A DNA stretch of 64,000 nt from Krasilnikovozyma curviuscula (Eukaryota > Basidiomycota > Tremellomycetes > Cystofilobasidiales > Mrakiaceae): the NCBI GenBank assembly GCA_014825775.1, contig MVAQ01000094.1:1-64000 (forward strand), given 5' to 3'. This document shows positions 11,952-29,900 of the stretch, one piece after another. The notes beneath the pieces are model-generated. The model was not told the origin of the DNA. It saw nothing but the letters and a program-made list of their open reading frames with translations, and ran no database searches. Position 1 is the first letter of the stretch. Each line of letters opens with the position of its first letter. Made by a program: the position numbers and the translations under genes.

Positions 11952-14068
11952 CTAGATATCACTGTCATCATCATCATCTGAGTCCATGAACTCATCCTCA
12001 TCGTCCTCATCTAGCAAGGCAAGATGGGCGAAATCCACCTTGTATCTACAGGTTCCACGAGCGTCAAATGTCAGGCTCACATCAAAGGAGTTCAGCATTG
12101 CTGTGACTTACCGAAGAATACCTCCGATACCACCGAAGCCCTTCACGAATTGAGATCCTTCCTGAGACTTGTTAGTGATGAACTGACAAAGTGAACATTC
12201 GAGTTTAGTACATTGAAAGCAGTAAGCAGGTAGAAAGCGCAACTCACCTCGAGAGCACAACCAAAATCCTTGTAACGATCGGTGAACCACTCCAACAGAG
12301 GCTGAGGTTCTTGAGCGTTTTCCATCTCAAGCCCGGTGCTCTTGTCGATGAACTTCTCTCTCGACTCCTTTTCTTGGGCCTTAGTCGCGTGGACAACAAC
12401 TTCCTCTGTAGAGACAAGGTATGGTATAACCATCAGAAACGGTATCCTCGAAACCGAGTAAAATCAACTCACCATTTGCAGCGTTCCTCAAGACGTATCT
12501 TGTCACATCCATCGACTCCCAAACAATCAAAGTCTCGACGGCACCCATCTCCAATCCTTTAAGAGTATCATCGATACCAAAGACGAATTTTCCAGTATCT
12601 TGAGCAATCTCGTCAAAGTACTTCTGAATGAGTTTTTTCTCCTGAACGAACTTGACGTTCGCCAGCGATTCACCAGCGAGTTCAATAGCTTGGTTGAAAC
12701 CGTTTTCACCACCATAACTGACATCAACTATCTTGATGACCTTGGCAGCCAATCGAGGATCAAAGAGATCGGAGAGGTTCAACTCGGTCTTGAAATCAGC
12801 TGAACCGGCAAGGACGATTCCAGAGACGTTAACCTTATCGTTGGTGATGAAATGCTGGACGGCGTGTTCGGCGACTTTACGGACGTAGTTGTGTCTCTTT
12901 TCCTCTCTGAGACGGGAGAAACGAAGAGCGGATTGACCACCACGACCGTGCTTCTTTGGAAGATCGACAGTGAACTTGTGGAGGATATCTCTAGCGTTTC
13001 CTGACAAGGTACCGAAAAGCTGCGTTACGAAAATGACAACCGAGACTGGTCAGCCGGACACATCTTCGAGTCGTTCATCCTCACTTGAAGCTCACAGTTC
13101 CTGAACCATCCATAACGATGAATCCGAATTTGCTGTCACTCTCCAGGAGTTCAGAAAGGGCTTCAGTGTGGAATTTGTTGTCACACAAGTACAAGGAGCT
13201 ATATATGAAAGCAGCAGCAGCCCGAACATTCTCAGATGTGCTCTATGAATTGTTCAGTAAGCAAAATAAAGGACTCACGTGTTGATAGCCTTGTGAGGTT
13301 CGAAATCGAAGGAAACCTTCTTTTCCTTTCCTTCGTCAGTGAGGATGGTACCGACGAAAAGAACGAGACCATTTGGAGGGACTATAGAGTTAATTTGTTC
13401 AATGTCAACATTACTGTAACCTCCCACCACCCAATATACGTCCCACTGACCTCTGTTGTAAAGTTTCAGCTTGGCCTGAGTGGATGAAATAGCGGACAAG
13501 ACTGAGAGACGATTGACACGGGACTTGATATTTGTTGCTGTACCGTATTCTTGAGTCAACATAGACTGAGCAGCAGAGATCTGAGACTAGAGGGACCAAG
13601 CAAACGAGCAGACATTCAACTCTCTGTGCATCGTTTTTGCTTGGTGACGCAGCAAGGCTGGAGGAGAAGACTTGAAAGGAGGTACTCACTCTTGGTGGAA
13701 GAATAAGAGAAATCATAGATGTACCAGCTCCTCTAGCATTATCTAATCCCTTAATCAGTTTTCTCATCTTCCATCTACGAAACAGGTCCCCATTTGGTCA
13801 AGACAAATAAAAAGTAGGAGCAAGACGGTAAAGTCAGCGAAAATTCTCGACCCCTCTCATCGTAGCTAGTGAAACTTTGCAGTCTTACATCTAACAGTAT
13901 CATAAGAAGATAAAGGTCAGCAATTGCTAAATGCAGTCCCAAAATTCTAGAAGAAGACGTTTTTTGTATACTTACCTGAATATTTTGTTCAGCTTGATCA
14001 ATGGGGGAAGCTGCCGAAGCAAACTGCCCGTAAACAGCTGGATCTGGGTTGTTACCGTTACCACTCAT
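11952..14068 (-). CDS. SUP45: Eukaryotic peptide chain release factor 1 (eRF1)
   Basis: Recognises all three stop codons in the ribosomal A site and triggers peptide release with eRF3. Exons on the minus strand: 14068-13976, 13890-13889, 13774-13690, 13586-13451, 13381-13279, 13198-13096, 13019-12473, 12405-12248, 12182-12112, 12045-11952; 463 residues in perfect phase. Stop-codon recognition motifs NIKS (about residues 79-82) and YLCDNKF (YxCxxxF) are intact, as is the peptidyl-transferase GGQ loop (about 201-203, [13 protein letters not shown]). The acidic C-terminal tail ([18 protein letters not shown]) matches the eRF3-binding end. The second exon is only 2 nt (AT); without it the conserved IWK-type segment loses frame. 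The first 31 residues are longer than the animal N-terminus. Confidence 0.96.
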
Positions 14069-14405
14069 ACTTGAACAAGTAGATTTGCTGGAAAAAAAAA
14101 AGTTGGGTGGGAGCTTGCAGACAGACGCACAAGGAGCACCCAAGTTTTTACAGTGGCACGCAGCGCTAGGTTCTGACTTCTGTTCTATTTTGCGCTGTGA
14201 CTTGACTGGAATTAAGGATTGGAATCGGAACAGCATAGTAACTACAATCTGCGAAAAATTGGTTTGTTTCGACCAGAGCGCCGACAACAGCGCTTTCCCT
14301 TCGTATCCGGGTCACCTGCAGTACCGATGACTCGCAAGAGGCGCCCTCCAAGTTCTACACGGACCCGATTTGTCCAAACACAACAGAATTTACGTGAGAA
14401 TATAA
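14069..14405. promoter_or_regulatory. SUP45 upstream region
   Basis: Gap between the SUP45 start and the stop codon of APM3, both on the minus strand. It should carry the eRF1 promoter and the APM3 3' UTR. No specific sites were assigned. Confidence 0.5.
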
Positions 14406-16348
14406 TCACCACCTCACTTCCACGGATCCTTCCACCCGGCCCCTCACACCTCTAAAAATCTTGACAGCTGCTCCTCCGGGTCCGCTTCCAGCCCCAATCA
14501 CCTTCAGCTTGTCGATTTTAAGGTTGGAGAGAGTATATTGATGTACTGTGTACTTCACTTGAAGAGATGGTGATGGATTGGGACCGATCTCACTAGTTGC
14601 GCAAGAAGAGCTTAGTTCAATACCCATGACGCACGGCACTGAATTAGAGCGTAAAAAAGACGCACGACGTTGTAAATGATCCGGTAAGAGAACGAGGTCC
14701 CGATCCAGAAGGTAGTACTGGAGGAAGCGTCCATTTCAAGTTCTAAACCGTCACGTAGTGGAAATTGAGTTATAGAAAGCAAATTTAGTGCCCAAAAAGC
14801 GCCATCGAAACTATCCACGCGTGACTTACTTTATTCGTATTATCCCATTCCCATCGTCCACAATCAACCTCCATACCAGGATTTGTCGTTGCCGATACAT
14901 TCTGACAGTCCTTTCCGAGATGCCAAAGAAGTGTTACATTTTCGACGGGTCTTCCAGAAACGAGTGGAAGGATAGTAATGTCAAATCGGCCTGAAAGAGA
15001 ACGATGAGCAATTTAATCAGGATCACAGCAAAAATGAGAATCAGAGAACCATTTACTAACCTCCGTCGTCAGAGAGTTTAACTTTGAGCTTTATACTAAC
15101 GTCTTGTTTCGATTTTTGCGCTGATGAGACGCTTGAAGCAGATATGCTTGATAAGTTACTCTCAGTCCGATAATCCATGAGTGTGAATTGTCCATCCGGA
15201 GGAACAAACGAGAGTAGTTTCGACTGAGTCCATTTGGAATACCTTTGATGATCAGTTTCGTACAGAGTGCGAGTTGTTCATCAGCGACAATTCATGAGAC
15301 GGTCTGAAAAACTATGATTGGTACATACCGAATACACGGGTGGAATCCAGGGTCCAAGATAGCTTTGGGATTTGTGAATGTCAAGTTGATGTCGGGAGTA
15401 CCAGACAGCCTCGAATTACACTTCATCTTCCCATATTGATTGGAATGTATCACATTCCCTCGTTTATCCTGGACTAGTTCATGCTTCTCTACCATGTCAA
15501 AGAAGATTTCGTTATTACTGTACCTGACGTTGGGTCGTCGCCAAGGAATTGCGGTTGAGAAAGGTGGCTGGGAGGGTCCAGGTGCATTCAAACTGAACAG
15601 AGAAGTTTATCAGAATGAACTCAGAATAATCAATAGGCCGCCTAACATATCGAAGGCTCACCCAGCGACGTTCAAGACTTTGTTGAGAATTGACGGCGGA
15701 GTGACGATGTCTCTTAACAGATTCGATTCTGTGGTGAGAGGATAGCCTTCGTCCAGAATCTCTTCCATCAGCTTAAGTCCGGCAGTGGCAGTGAACAATG
15801 TTGCAATCAGAGATCGTACGAAGGTCGCAAATTGGCAACTGGACTGACCTGGTAAACCACATCGAAGTTCTCCTTCAACGAGGCTTCGCTGATTTCACCA
15901 AGATACTCCTCCAACACGTACAAAAAGGTGTCCATGAACGTGAGTGCAAGCAGAGGGTTGGCTAAGGGGGTCACGGTGCAAGAGGCTAAGCGACCTAGTT
16001 GACTGGGCTAGAAATTCGTTCCTTTGGTCGACTTACCTTCTCTGCTCACACCTGAAAGTAACCTCATCCCACCAACCTCCAAATGAACACAAACAGCCCC
16101 ACCACCATTCTCACCAGCTCCTTCGACCCACAGAATACTCTCTAGATCTGACGACGGGGACTGATGCGACTTCTGGAGCGCTGTTGTGAACGCTGAGACA
16201 TACAGGTTGGACAGTGTTGGTGGTCGAAATGCCGATTGAATGATTGGCTTACTGTGGGGGAAATGAGTACTCAATGGACTGCATTTCAGATGGAGGAGAG
16301 CGGTACTGACTTTAGAGAATCCAGCAGAATAAGTCCAGCTATCGACAT
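14406..16348 (-). CDS. APM3: AP-3 clathrin adaptor complex mu subunit
   Basis: Medium chain of the AP-3 adaptor, which sorts cargo from Golgi/endosome to the vacuole. Minus-strand exons: 16348-16311, 16251-16037, 15961-15849, 15771-15662, 15592-15329, 15242-15061, 14990-14830, 14742-14666, 14592-14406; all phases agree, 448 residues. N-terminal longin-like domain from SIAGLILLDSLNKPIIQ through MDTFLYVLEEYLGEI; the segment PWRRPNVRYSNNEIFFD starts the mu-homology domain, where the family normally has a similar W-R conserved block; later GRFDITILPLVSGRPVENV and LRGLK-like terminal strands end in GSVEVRW, matching the usual terminal 'vRW'. The medium chain was assigned to AP-3 from overall pattern, not from a search, so AP-1/2/4 cannot be strictly excluded. 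Divergent with SND2. Confidence 0.85.
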
Positions 16349-16680
16349 AACTAACAATGCTCGTCTATCTCAGAATCAGAAGTAAACCCCTGCTAGAATT
16401 GGGATGAAAGACTACGGTAGTGCCTCTACTTAAGCCGTTGTTCCACGCCTGAAAGCATTGTTCGAGGCACAAAGCAGCAATTCAGCTCTGGTTTCTCAGA
16501 TGGGCAATAGATCTTGTCACTAACTTATCTGATTGACAGCACCGTTTCTCTTCGTCCTCGCCCTGAAATGTCGAGCCAAGCTGATCCTGACCGTTTGCGG
16601 CGTTCTTGCGAAGAGCGAAGCGTTGGCACCAGGCGAGGTCCACTCCATCCGCATCAGTCTCTATTGCGAAGAGGATCACT
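16349..16680. promoter_or_regulatory. Divergent promoter region APM3/SND2
   Basis: A 332-bp gap between two start codons in opposite orientation. It holds both 5' leaders. Open frames here overlap on both strands and show no family signal. Confidence 0.6.
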
Positions 16681-17724
16681 ATGGTGAGCTGGATATGCTC
16701 TCCTTTTGTGACTCATGAGATTAGCTGACTTTTTTTCTTTCTACCTTGCTTGCTGCTTGCTATCTCTTTCTCCGATCTCGTCGTTTGTCGCTCCAAACTC
16801 AGGCCAACGATTCAGCTAAAAAGATCATTGCTGGCAATGCCGCTGCTATGCAACGGCTCCAGATCTGTATGGGAGCTGTCAATGTAAGTGCTTTTTTAAC
16901 TGGAGTAGTGCATTGAATCCCTACCTCACAAGGGTGCCGTCAAAAAAAGACGGGGAGCACGACCATGCGCTTGCTTCGATAGGTTATGTAGAGGAGTCCA
17001 AAGTCTAACACTGTTGACTTTCTGGTTTGATAGGTGTCTTACTTCATTCTCAGGCACTTCCTTCGACCAAGGGCCTTCTTCTCATGGGCTTCCTTGCTCT
17101 ACGTGCTCACCCTCATTCCGACTTTCATGTGCACGGCTTTCTTGACCGTTGCCGGAGGACCAAGAAGGGACAGACTGGGCAACCCAGTCAGTGGTGTACC
17201 ACAGGACTTGAACGGTCCTGGCCTCATTGAGATCGCTTGGGATGTGTAAGTCATCACATTGCACTTTTTTTTTTTTACTTGGACCCTTCTCTTACCAAAG
17301 ACCGCCCTATGCTCCTGACTTCTAGCCTCTACTGGACTTGGGGTATTACCGTCTTGGTTCCCCTCACTGGTTACTGGTTCTACTGGGCCTACTTAGCTGT
17401 TCGTCTTCCACGCCTGCATTTACGGTTACTGTCCTCCATTAGCGCATCTGACTTTGCTTTTAATTTCCTATTGTTGGCTGGCTACCTTTTTTTCTACTAC
17501 AGATTCCAGGCTACTTTGGATACAGGGCTTACAAGATCGTCGCTCCCATGATTGAAGCTCAGCGCAACGCCGGAAAGCCAAGACCTCGCAGGACGAACAA
17601 CCCACCTAACGTCGTGGAACACCCTCAAGAAGTCGTCACCCCAGAAGAGCTTACTAAGACTCAAGCGAAGAAGAAGGCTAGACAGGACAAGGCGGAGAAG
17701 TCTCAGAAAGGAGGAAGGCGATAA
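16681..17724 (+). CDS. SND2: SRP-independent ER targeting factor Snd2 (TMEM208)
   Basis: Membrane protein of the ER that helps target proteins with central or C-terminal membrane segments. Exons: 16681-16683, 16803-16883, 17034-17245, 17326-17398, 17503-17724; 196 residues, close to TMEM208 length. The first coding exon is exactly ATG, directly followed by a GTGAGC donor. The protein begins MANDSAKKIIAGNAAAMQRL, then a first membrane segment (SWASLLYVLTLIPTFMCTAF), a luminal or cytosolic loop with DLNGPGLIEIAWDVLYWTWG, another hydrophobic segment (ITVLVPLTGYWFYWAYLAIP), then the GYFGYRAYK turn and a strongly basic tail ending KKKARQDKAEKSQKGGRR. This order matches the family. The donor of intron 4 (GTTCGT) is weak but keeps phase. 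Confidence 0.88.
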
Positions 17725-19009
17725 AAATCTGATGTGCGGTGAGGGAGTTTTGGAACTCTTCTCTGGAGACCAAGATCCTTCTTCCGCTGGCATAAATCAC
17801 AATTAAAACAGCCGAATAAAAATAACTTTAATTAGCATTAGGATTTGATATCAATTCCTACCCAATCTCACAGTATTTCTGCAAGACGCCACCATCTAAC
17901 TAACAAACCCGACCTTGTGAACACATCACTCTTCATTGGGTCAGTGCTTATTCATTATTCGAAACAGGGCGGCAAAATCATATTCCCTTGAAGTCTGTGG
18001 TGCTCGACGATTCTCCTGCCCATCGCTTTTATGATGGCGTGAATTCGTCGTGTGTCAAGTCAATACTTCGCGCTTGCTCCCTTCGTCGTCTCTATCTAAC
18101 AAAGCGATGAGATCATCCCTTACCTCCCTGATATCGTGTGCATCGATTGTGTGGCACCTTTCTTTGTCTGTCCAGGGGTAGAGACCTCAATCCGCCAGAG
18201 ATTGTCTCTTTCATATAGTGCGATATCTGTTTGAAAGAGAACCCTTGCGGCCACAGGTCGTACACCAACTTGGTTTCGGTCCAGGGAGTCATATGATGAT
18301 GCGTATTGCAAAAACCTCAAGATCATGAGTTATCATTAAATTCCTTAGCGTAGAGCTAGCGAGAGAATGTAAACACAGCGATCTGCACACGTTCGATCAC
18401 GACGTCATGCACCAAAATGGACCTCAAGCAGCATTACTAGCGCCCCTTTGAGTAGGCACAAATGTAGTAGGGAAAATGACCGGAACTACGCCAGAGCCGG
18501 CACGAAGAGAAGGGACACTGTCGGATGAGACAGGAGCGGATGACATTCCAAGAAAAGCCCTAAACATACAACAAGATGCGAGCGCAACACCGACTGTCTC
18601 TTTGGAAACAGGACAGCTCATGTGATGACAACTTGCTCGACGGATTAGAAGTATTTATAGCAAGCTCGTCGGTCATATTGTCCGCCCTCGCATGCAGGCT
18701 GGCTATTAGCCCATCGCGCGAGTTTGTTTTGCAAGAAATGTGCGTCGTCAGTCCAGGGTACGACAGGTACCCATCATTCGAGCTCTCTGACAAGCTTATC
18801 TCAGAAAGGACTTCGGCCAAGAGAATTGACCACCTCAATACTTATTTTCAGTCTCTTTGATTTGACTCGGAACGCGTCCACATGTTACACTATTCACGCA
18901 TCCGAACGAGTTTTCTGTTCTTCTGAATGCTTCGATATTTGCACCCCAACAAGCAAGTAGATGCGTCTTGTCGACCTTGACTATCAATCCGGATCAACCC
19001 ACGGTGGAT
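17725..19009. other. Long gene-free stretch upstream of the ABC transporter
   Basis: About 1.3 kb between SND2 and the transporter. Short open frames occur on both strands (for example 18120-18326 and 18560-18838 minus), none with family features or convincing splice chains. The region probably holds the SND2 3' UTR and the transporter promoter. No tRNA or repeat was seen. Confidence 0.5.
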
Positions 19010-24738
<5,729 letters not shown>

Positions 24739-24917
24739 AAACATACAAGATCTGGTCTAGAGATGTATTTTATTTTAATTTTGGTTTTTTTGCCATCGTG
24801 CAAACTCTTGCTTTACAGCTTGCGCAACATGATTAAGCGCTTATTGTCCCTCATCAATCACCCCAACCGTTCTCCTTCGCGGTTCCTTCCTGCGCAGGAC
24901 GCAGGAAAACCGACGAG

Positions 24918-25907
24918 ATGTCTCCCTCGTCTTCCCGACTTCAGCTCGATCCCAATCGGACCATCATCCCCAGGAGGAAGAAATTCAAGGTTCCTCTGAT
25001 GTTCGAGGAGCACATTCACGACGGGCAGCCGTGCAAATACAGGCAAGTTACGTGCCTGGGGAAATCTAGGGAGCAGAAGTGTACGACCAAGATGATAGCT
25101 CACTGGATTCAGAAGCCAGAAGGAGCACAGAAGCTCGTCAAAGGGGTGAGTTTGGCTCTCCCATCTATGAACCGCAAACCTGGAATCACCCTCAGGATGA
25201 TGTTATTTTTCTCGCTTTCACTGGTGTTTGTTCGTTTCTGCAGACAACAACCTGTCCACCTTGCATGCTCCTTCACAATCAGAGGACCAACAGCTTCAGA
25301 ACAGGCAACAAATCCACAGGCAATCGAAAACGAAGGCGGAACTCCAGTTCCCCTGAGCACGTACCGAGTAGCAACGATGAGCATAGAGAACCGGAAACTG
25401 CCTCTTCTACCGGGAATCCTCAGAAATCCAGAAGAACTTGGACTTCTGATGAGCCTTCAGAACCTGCTCTTGAGAGTTATATGCCAACAAACGGATCAGG
25501 TGTGCTGTCTTTTCCATTTGAGATACCGCCAGGTAATTTCGCGGCTAAAGAACCGAGAAGCTTATGCGCTCATTTGAAAACACTTTCCAGGCCCAATAGA
25601 CTTAATCCATGATGGAAGCTCAGCTGCTCGAACAATGTGAACGCGTTCAATAACCGCAGCAGCTGCTGGCCGGACGTCACTCAAAATATCTACAGACGTA
25701 AGGTCCCCAGAGCTCTCTGAAGCACCACAGCAGAGTGCTTCCTCACTGGGGATATTGCATCAGGCTCAGCCTGTGGACTCCAGTCCATTGCACCGAGGGC
25801 TGCTTTCACCAGAACAACCATTTCCACCTCTAAAACAACACAGTTCATCCCCGTTGATCTCCCTCTCATCCCGACATAAACTCAGTATACAAGAGTTACT
25901 TAATTAG
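24918..25907 (+). CDS. Unrecognised Cys-containing, Ser/Pro-rich protein
   Basis: I do not recognise this protein. Four exons close in frame: 24918-25145, 25244-25532, 25591-25636, 25703-25907, giving 255 residues. The N-terminal 95 residues look ordered and basic, with cysteines spaced as in a small metal-binding or DNA-binding fold (QPCKYRQVTCLGKSREQKC, later TTTCPPCMLLHNQR). Next comes a basic patch (NRKRRRNSSSP), then a long Ser/Pro/Glu-rich tail that ends LSIQELLN, an ending reminiscent of fungal transcription regulators. The join of exon 3 to exon 4 removes an in-frame TGA at 25637-25639. It sits just downstream of the ABC transporter on the same strand. A nuclear regulator is a guess only. 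The 3' end may differ (see findings). Confidence 0.55.
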
Positions 25908-26945
25908 TCCTGTGCATTCTTCAACCTCGTCATCGTCAATTTCCTTTCAGGCCCCTTCTTCTCGCGTCTCTGTCCCCCGGCCTTCTCATCTCGCTAACGC
26001 GATAGCCAACGTCAACAAGAAATCTATGCCCGCGCTTGAGCAACAGAAGATGTCACTGCCTCCACTCTCATCGGTCTCAATAACGAAATAGATTTAACAT
26101 AAGGTGTTGAAGTTGCTGAAGCTTTACTGACGCTGTCTTGTCAAAAACGATGATTTGATGAGCTGAGTGGATGGAGTGGAGCATAAAAAGACGATATATT
26201 AAAATTGGTTTCTTCAGTAACGAGGTTTGGCCCCACGAGCTCCTAACTGGTTTGTGTGTTTTCTATTTTAAAGAGCACTTTTCGGCTGGACATCTGGGCT
26301 GATTGTCGTCTCTCCGATCTCAGCTTCGCAATTAAAGAATCCACTCCCTCGTCACGGCTTACCTCTGTAGTCGCAGGTGGCCTTGAGGGATACAAAACAT
26401 GCAACCTCTGCGGTCTTGATTTAGATTTACGTGCCGAGAAACCTCGATGGATGTCGACGGAGGGTAGTGATATCATAGTGGCGGCTGACAGAGATTGTCG
26501 AGAACTACGAGTGGGAGGTTTCGTTGTCGGAACAAGATGAAGGCCAAAGGATTTATAAGATCTCATCTTTAGTTCTCGGATGGAAGCAAACGTTCTTCCG
26601 CAAAAGCTGGTGTTGCCATGTGAAGGTTGGATGCCCTGAACATGGGGCAAGCGATTAGACATATGTAATTTGAATTTAGCAAGCCACAGGCGATAGTTAG
26701 CGCTGTTTCACTTGAAGAGTCAACTGTCGACTTCATTCAGACAAAAAGCGCAGCTACCAGTTCTATTTCATTAGCTGCACTGAATATGTAGACAATGTGA
26801 TGAGAGTTCCAGCTTGGGTGTGGTTTGAGTGGGACTGCAAGACTTGCAAAGTGTACTTCTTAAGGTTCCAGGCAGATCAAAATTTGAATTCATCTAGTAC
26901 CATGACCCTATCGAAAAAAATTCTTATCTGCTGTGATACCAGGTG
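25908..26945. other. Intergenic with coding-like fragments
   Basis: Contains a 46-codon Ser/Pro-rich open stretch (25951-26091, plus) preceded by a good acceptor, possibly an alternative last exon of the preceding gene. It also holds a 139-codon minus-strand frame (26243-26662), basic and Ser-rich, without a recognised family. Neither is firm enough to call as a gene. Confidence 0.35.
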
Positions 26946-29900
26946 CTACTGGTGACCAAAGCTCTGCTGGTGAGGGTAGGTAGGCTGCGGCTGTCCGCCA
27001 AACGTAGCATAGGGTTCTAAGAAGAAGTCGTCTGCGTTGAAAGGCATATTGTCCAGAAGATCACCATAGTTGCTGAAATCTTGGAACAACGATTGATCGG
27101 TGTTATTGGACTCGTAAAAGGTTCCCTGTGACATCAGTGGTTGTTGCTGCAGTGGCGGGGCATGTCTGTAGATGCCCGAAGGGACGCCTTGGATGGGATT
27201 TGTTGGAGAGAATACTTGTGATGTATTCTGGAGAGGAAGTTGAGGTAGTGATTCACCTCCAACGTCCGCGTAAGGGCTTGGAACGCTAGAGCTAGCAGAG
27301 TGTGGCATTGTTGGAGTCGAGCTGGTGGAAGGACCCAACTTGGGAGTTTTTGAATGCGAGATGATTTGACTTGGCATCTGCCAACCAGGCTGAAAGTTGG
27401 CACGAGTTTGTGCATCTGGCAACGGTGCAGCGAGGACCGCCACGGAGTCACTGAGAATCAAAAGAAAGATAAGTCGGCTCGATCTCTTAAGGCAGAAAGC
27501 GGATAAGGGAATTACTAAGCTCGGCCAACTCCAAACCAAATCTTTTCAGCCTCTTTCATGAAAGCCAAGCATACCTCAACGGCTCTCATTGCTGTCCCAG
27601 GATCTGACGTTAGACCAGCCTTTCGGCCACCCCAGTAAGCATTCAGCAGGATCACCGCTACAAAACACCATAGTATTTGTAAATGATACGCAGATAAGAG
27701 GAGCTAAACGTTCGTGCTCACCAGCATTATAGGTAGGACTGATCAAGAACGAAGTGGCAGTTTCTGTCCTCTTCAGCATGCAGTCCGAAACATGACAGAA
27801 CGAAAGTGCAGCATTAACACAGACTGCAAACGACGTCATCGAAGCAGGGACTGGTTTTCGAAGGGTGGGCATTCTCACTCGATGGACGTAGGTCTATTCC
27901 AAGAGTAGTCTTTAGCTCAAATTCTTTGCAGAGTGAACAGAGATAGGATAAAGGAGCTTACCTGTACAGTATAGAATTCGGTGTAAAGAATTGAAGATTG
28001 GTAGTAAAATCCGTCATCTGGTATGTCTTGATCCCAAACTAGATGGGCTGGCATCGAATTAAGCCATTCGTCAAGTAGCGAGTCGAGAAGGGCAATCTCA
28101 ATATGAGTTTGGTCTTTGTCAAAGCTGTTGGCAATGTTATACTACGGAGGGACACATTAGAACTTGAGTATTGAGATGATGGTGAGAGATTTGCGGCTAG
28201 GCTCACCAAGTTGCTGATAGTCCTAGACAGGATTCGGTAAAGTTCCAGCAGTTTGATGAACGCAGTCACTCGAGAAGGAACACCAATAGGCTGAGTTGGG
28301 AATGTTGGCTTTTCTGCTGTAGTAATCCAATACTGATCGTCAATGTCCGTCGGGTAGCCTACGTCAAAGCTAGTTGAAACAGAACGGCGGTTACTTTGGT
28401 GCAGTGCAAGGTGATGAACATATGGCAGACTTACTCAGAGTCTTGTATACTGAAGGGCTATAAGGTCAAATAATATTAGGCTTAGATGCATCAATAAGAC
28501 AAAATACGGAAGGATAACACCACTCACTCGTCCCAAAATGGCAGAGAATTCTCGATCAAGATAATACAGACACCTTCAAATTAACGACAATGTCAGGACA
28601 CAGGCTTTTCAAATTTCAGATTGGAAAACGAGACTGACCAAAAAGCCCTCTTGTAGAGCTCATTCTCAAACTCATCATTCGATCTGTGGACGCCTTTGCG
28701 GTGCACACCGACATCCTGAGCGTATTTGAGACCTTCGCCAGCAATGATCCAACACGATCCAGGTTGCGAGCAGTATCGAAGGAACTGAACGAGAAGCACC
28801 GATGTTTGAAGATCCCAGAGTTCAGTTGGCGCCAATCGGTGCCTGTGAAATGAGGCAAATGCGAAGGTTGTCAGCGTTGAAACCCTCTTCTGAGATACTG
28901 TAGCGAGCTCACCTCAGTATCCGATTATGGCAATGGAAATAGATCCAGCCTGCAGAATTTTGACTTGGTTTCTCGCCATTCTCACCAGGGCACAGCACCC
29001 TAGGATCCTTCGAATAGCCCGCACCGACAGCAAAGACCAACAAGCAGACTCTTGCGAAGCCAGGGTCAGAGTTGTACAGCTGAGACGCAAACTGCCTTTG
29101 GAATGTCGGTCGATGTAGGAGTGGGAGGAGGGAGTTGGAGTGTTTGAAGTAGAGGTCGATGAGATGAGCTGCTAAGTCTGGCTGAGGCCACGCGGCGAAC
29201 GGATTGGTGAGCGCTGAATTGGGGCCGTTAGGGTATGGAGTAGTCTCCCAAACTGGAGGAAGGATTCGTGTTATCAGTGAACTGGATAGATCTTTGGTTG
29301 GTTAATAACTCACTTGGGATGCGCCAGAAGTGAGTTCGGTTATTGGACTCCCTGTAATGAGTCAAGTCTTGGCCGTACAGCGCAACCTCAGGGAAATATT
29401 TGAAGCCAGTTGCTGAAAATAACATGGGAAGACTCGAAGACTGTTGTAAATGGAAAACTGGTCAAGAATCTGAGAATCGGACTGCAATCGTTCAAGCAAC
29501 TCACTTTGCCCATAAATCTTTTGAACAACTGTTCATCCTTCGTAGAGATCTTCGCAAAAGCTTTTAGAGGCGCTTCGTCGTCATTCTGAGTTTCCTCAGA
29601 AGCAGCGAGTTGCTGAGTTCCAGGCCAAACTCCAGGTTGGGGTTCGCTAGGAGAAGCAGAATTGAAACCATTGTTGATTTCTTCCAGATAGACGTCACTT
29701 CCTCCTATTACAGGTGAGCTCGATGCGTGAGGAAAGGCAGAATGACCGGGGCGCTGTACGTTCCCAAAAGTCAGACTGGTGCCTCTTTTACCGTTTCCAA
29801 ATTGTTCACGGTCGATGGGAGCCCCTAGTTCTGTTTTTATATCTATACCTGGTTGAACCTACGATGAAAAACACAGTCAGAAAGCTAACCCAGAGCAAGG

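Noticed and set aside
25637..25639. In-frame TGA read as selenocysteine or programmed readthrough
   Set aside because: A normal GT-AG intron removes it and restores frame; fungi of this type generally lack selenocysteine machinery.
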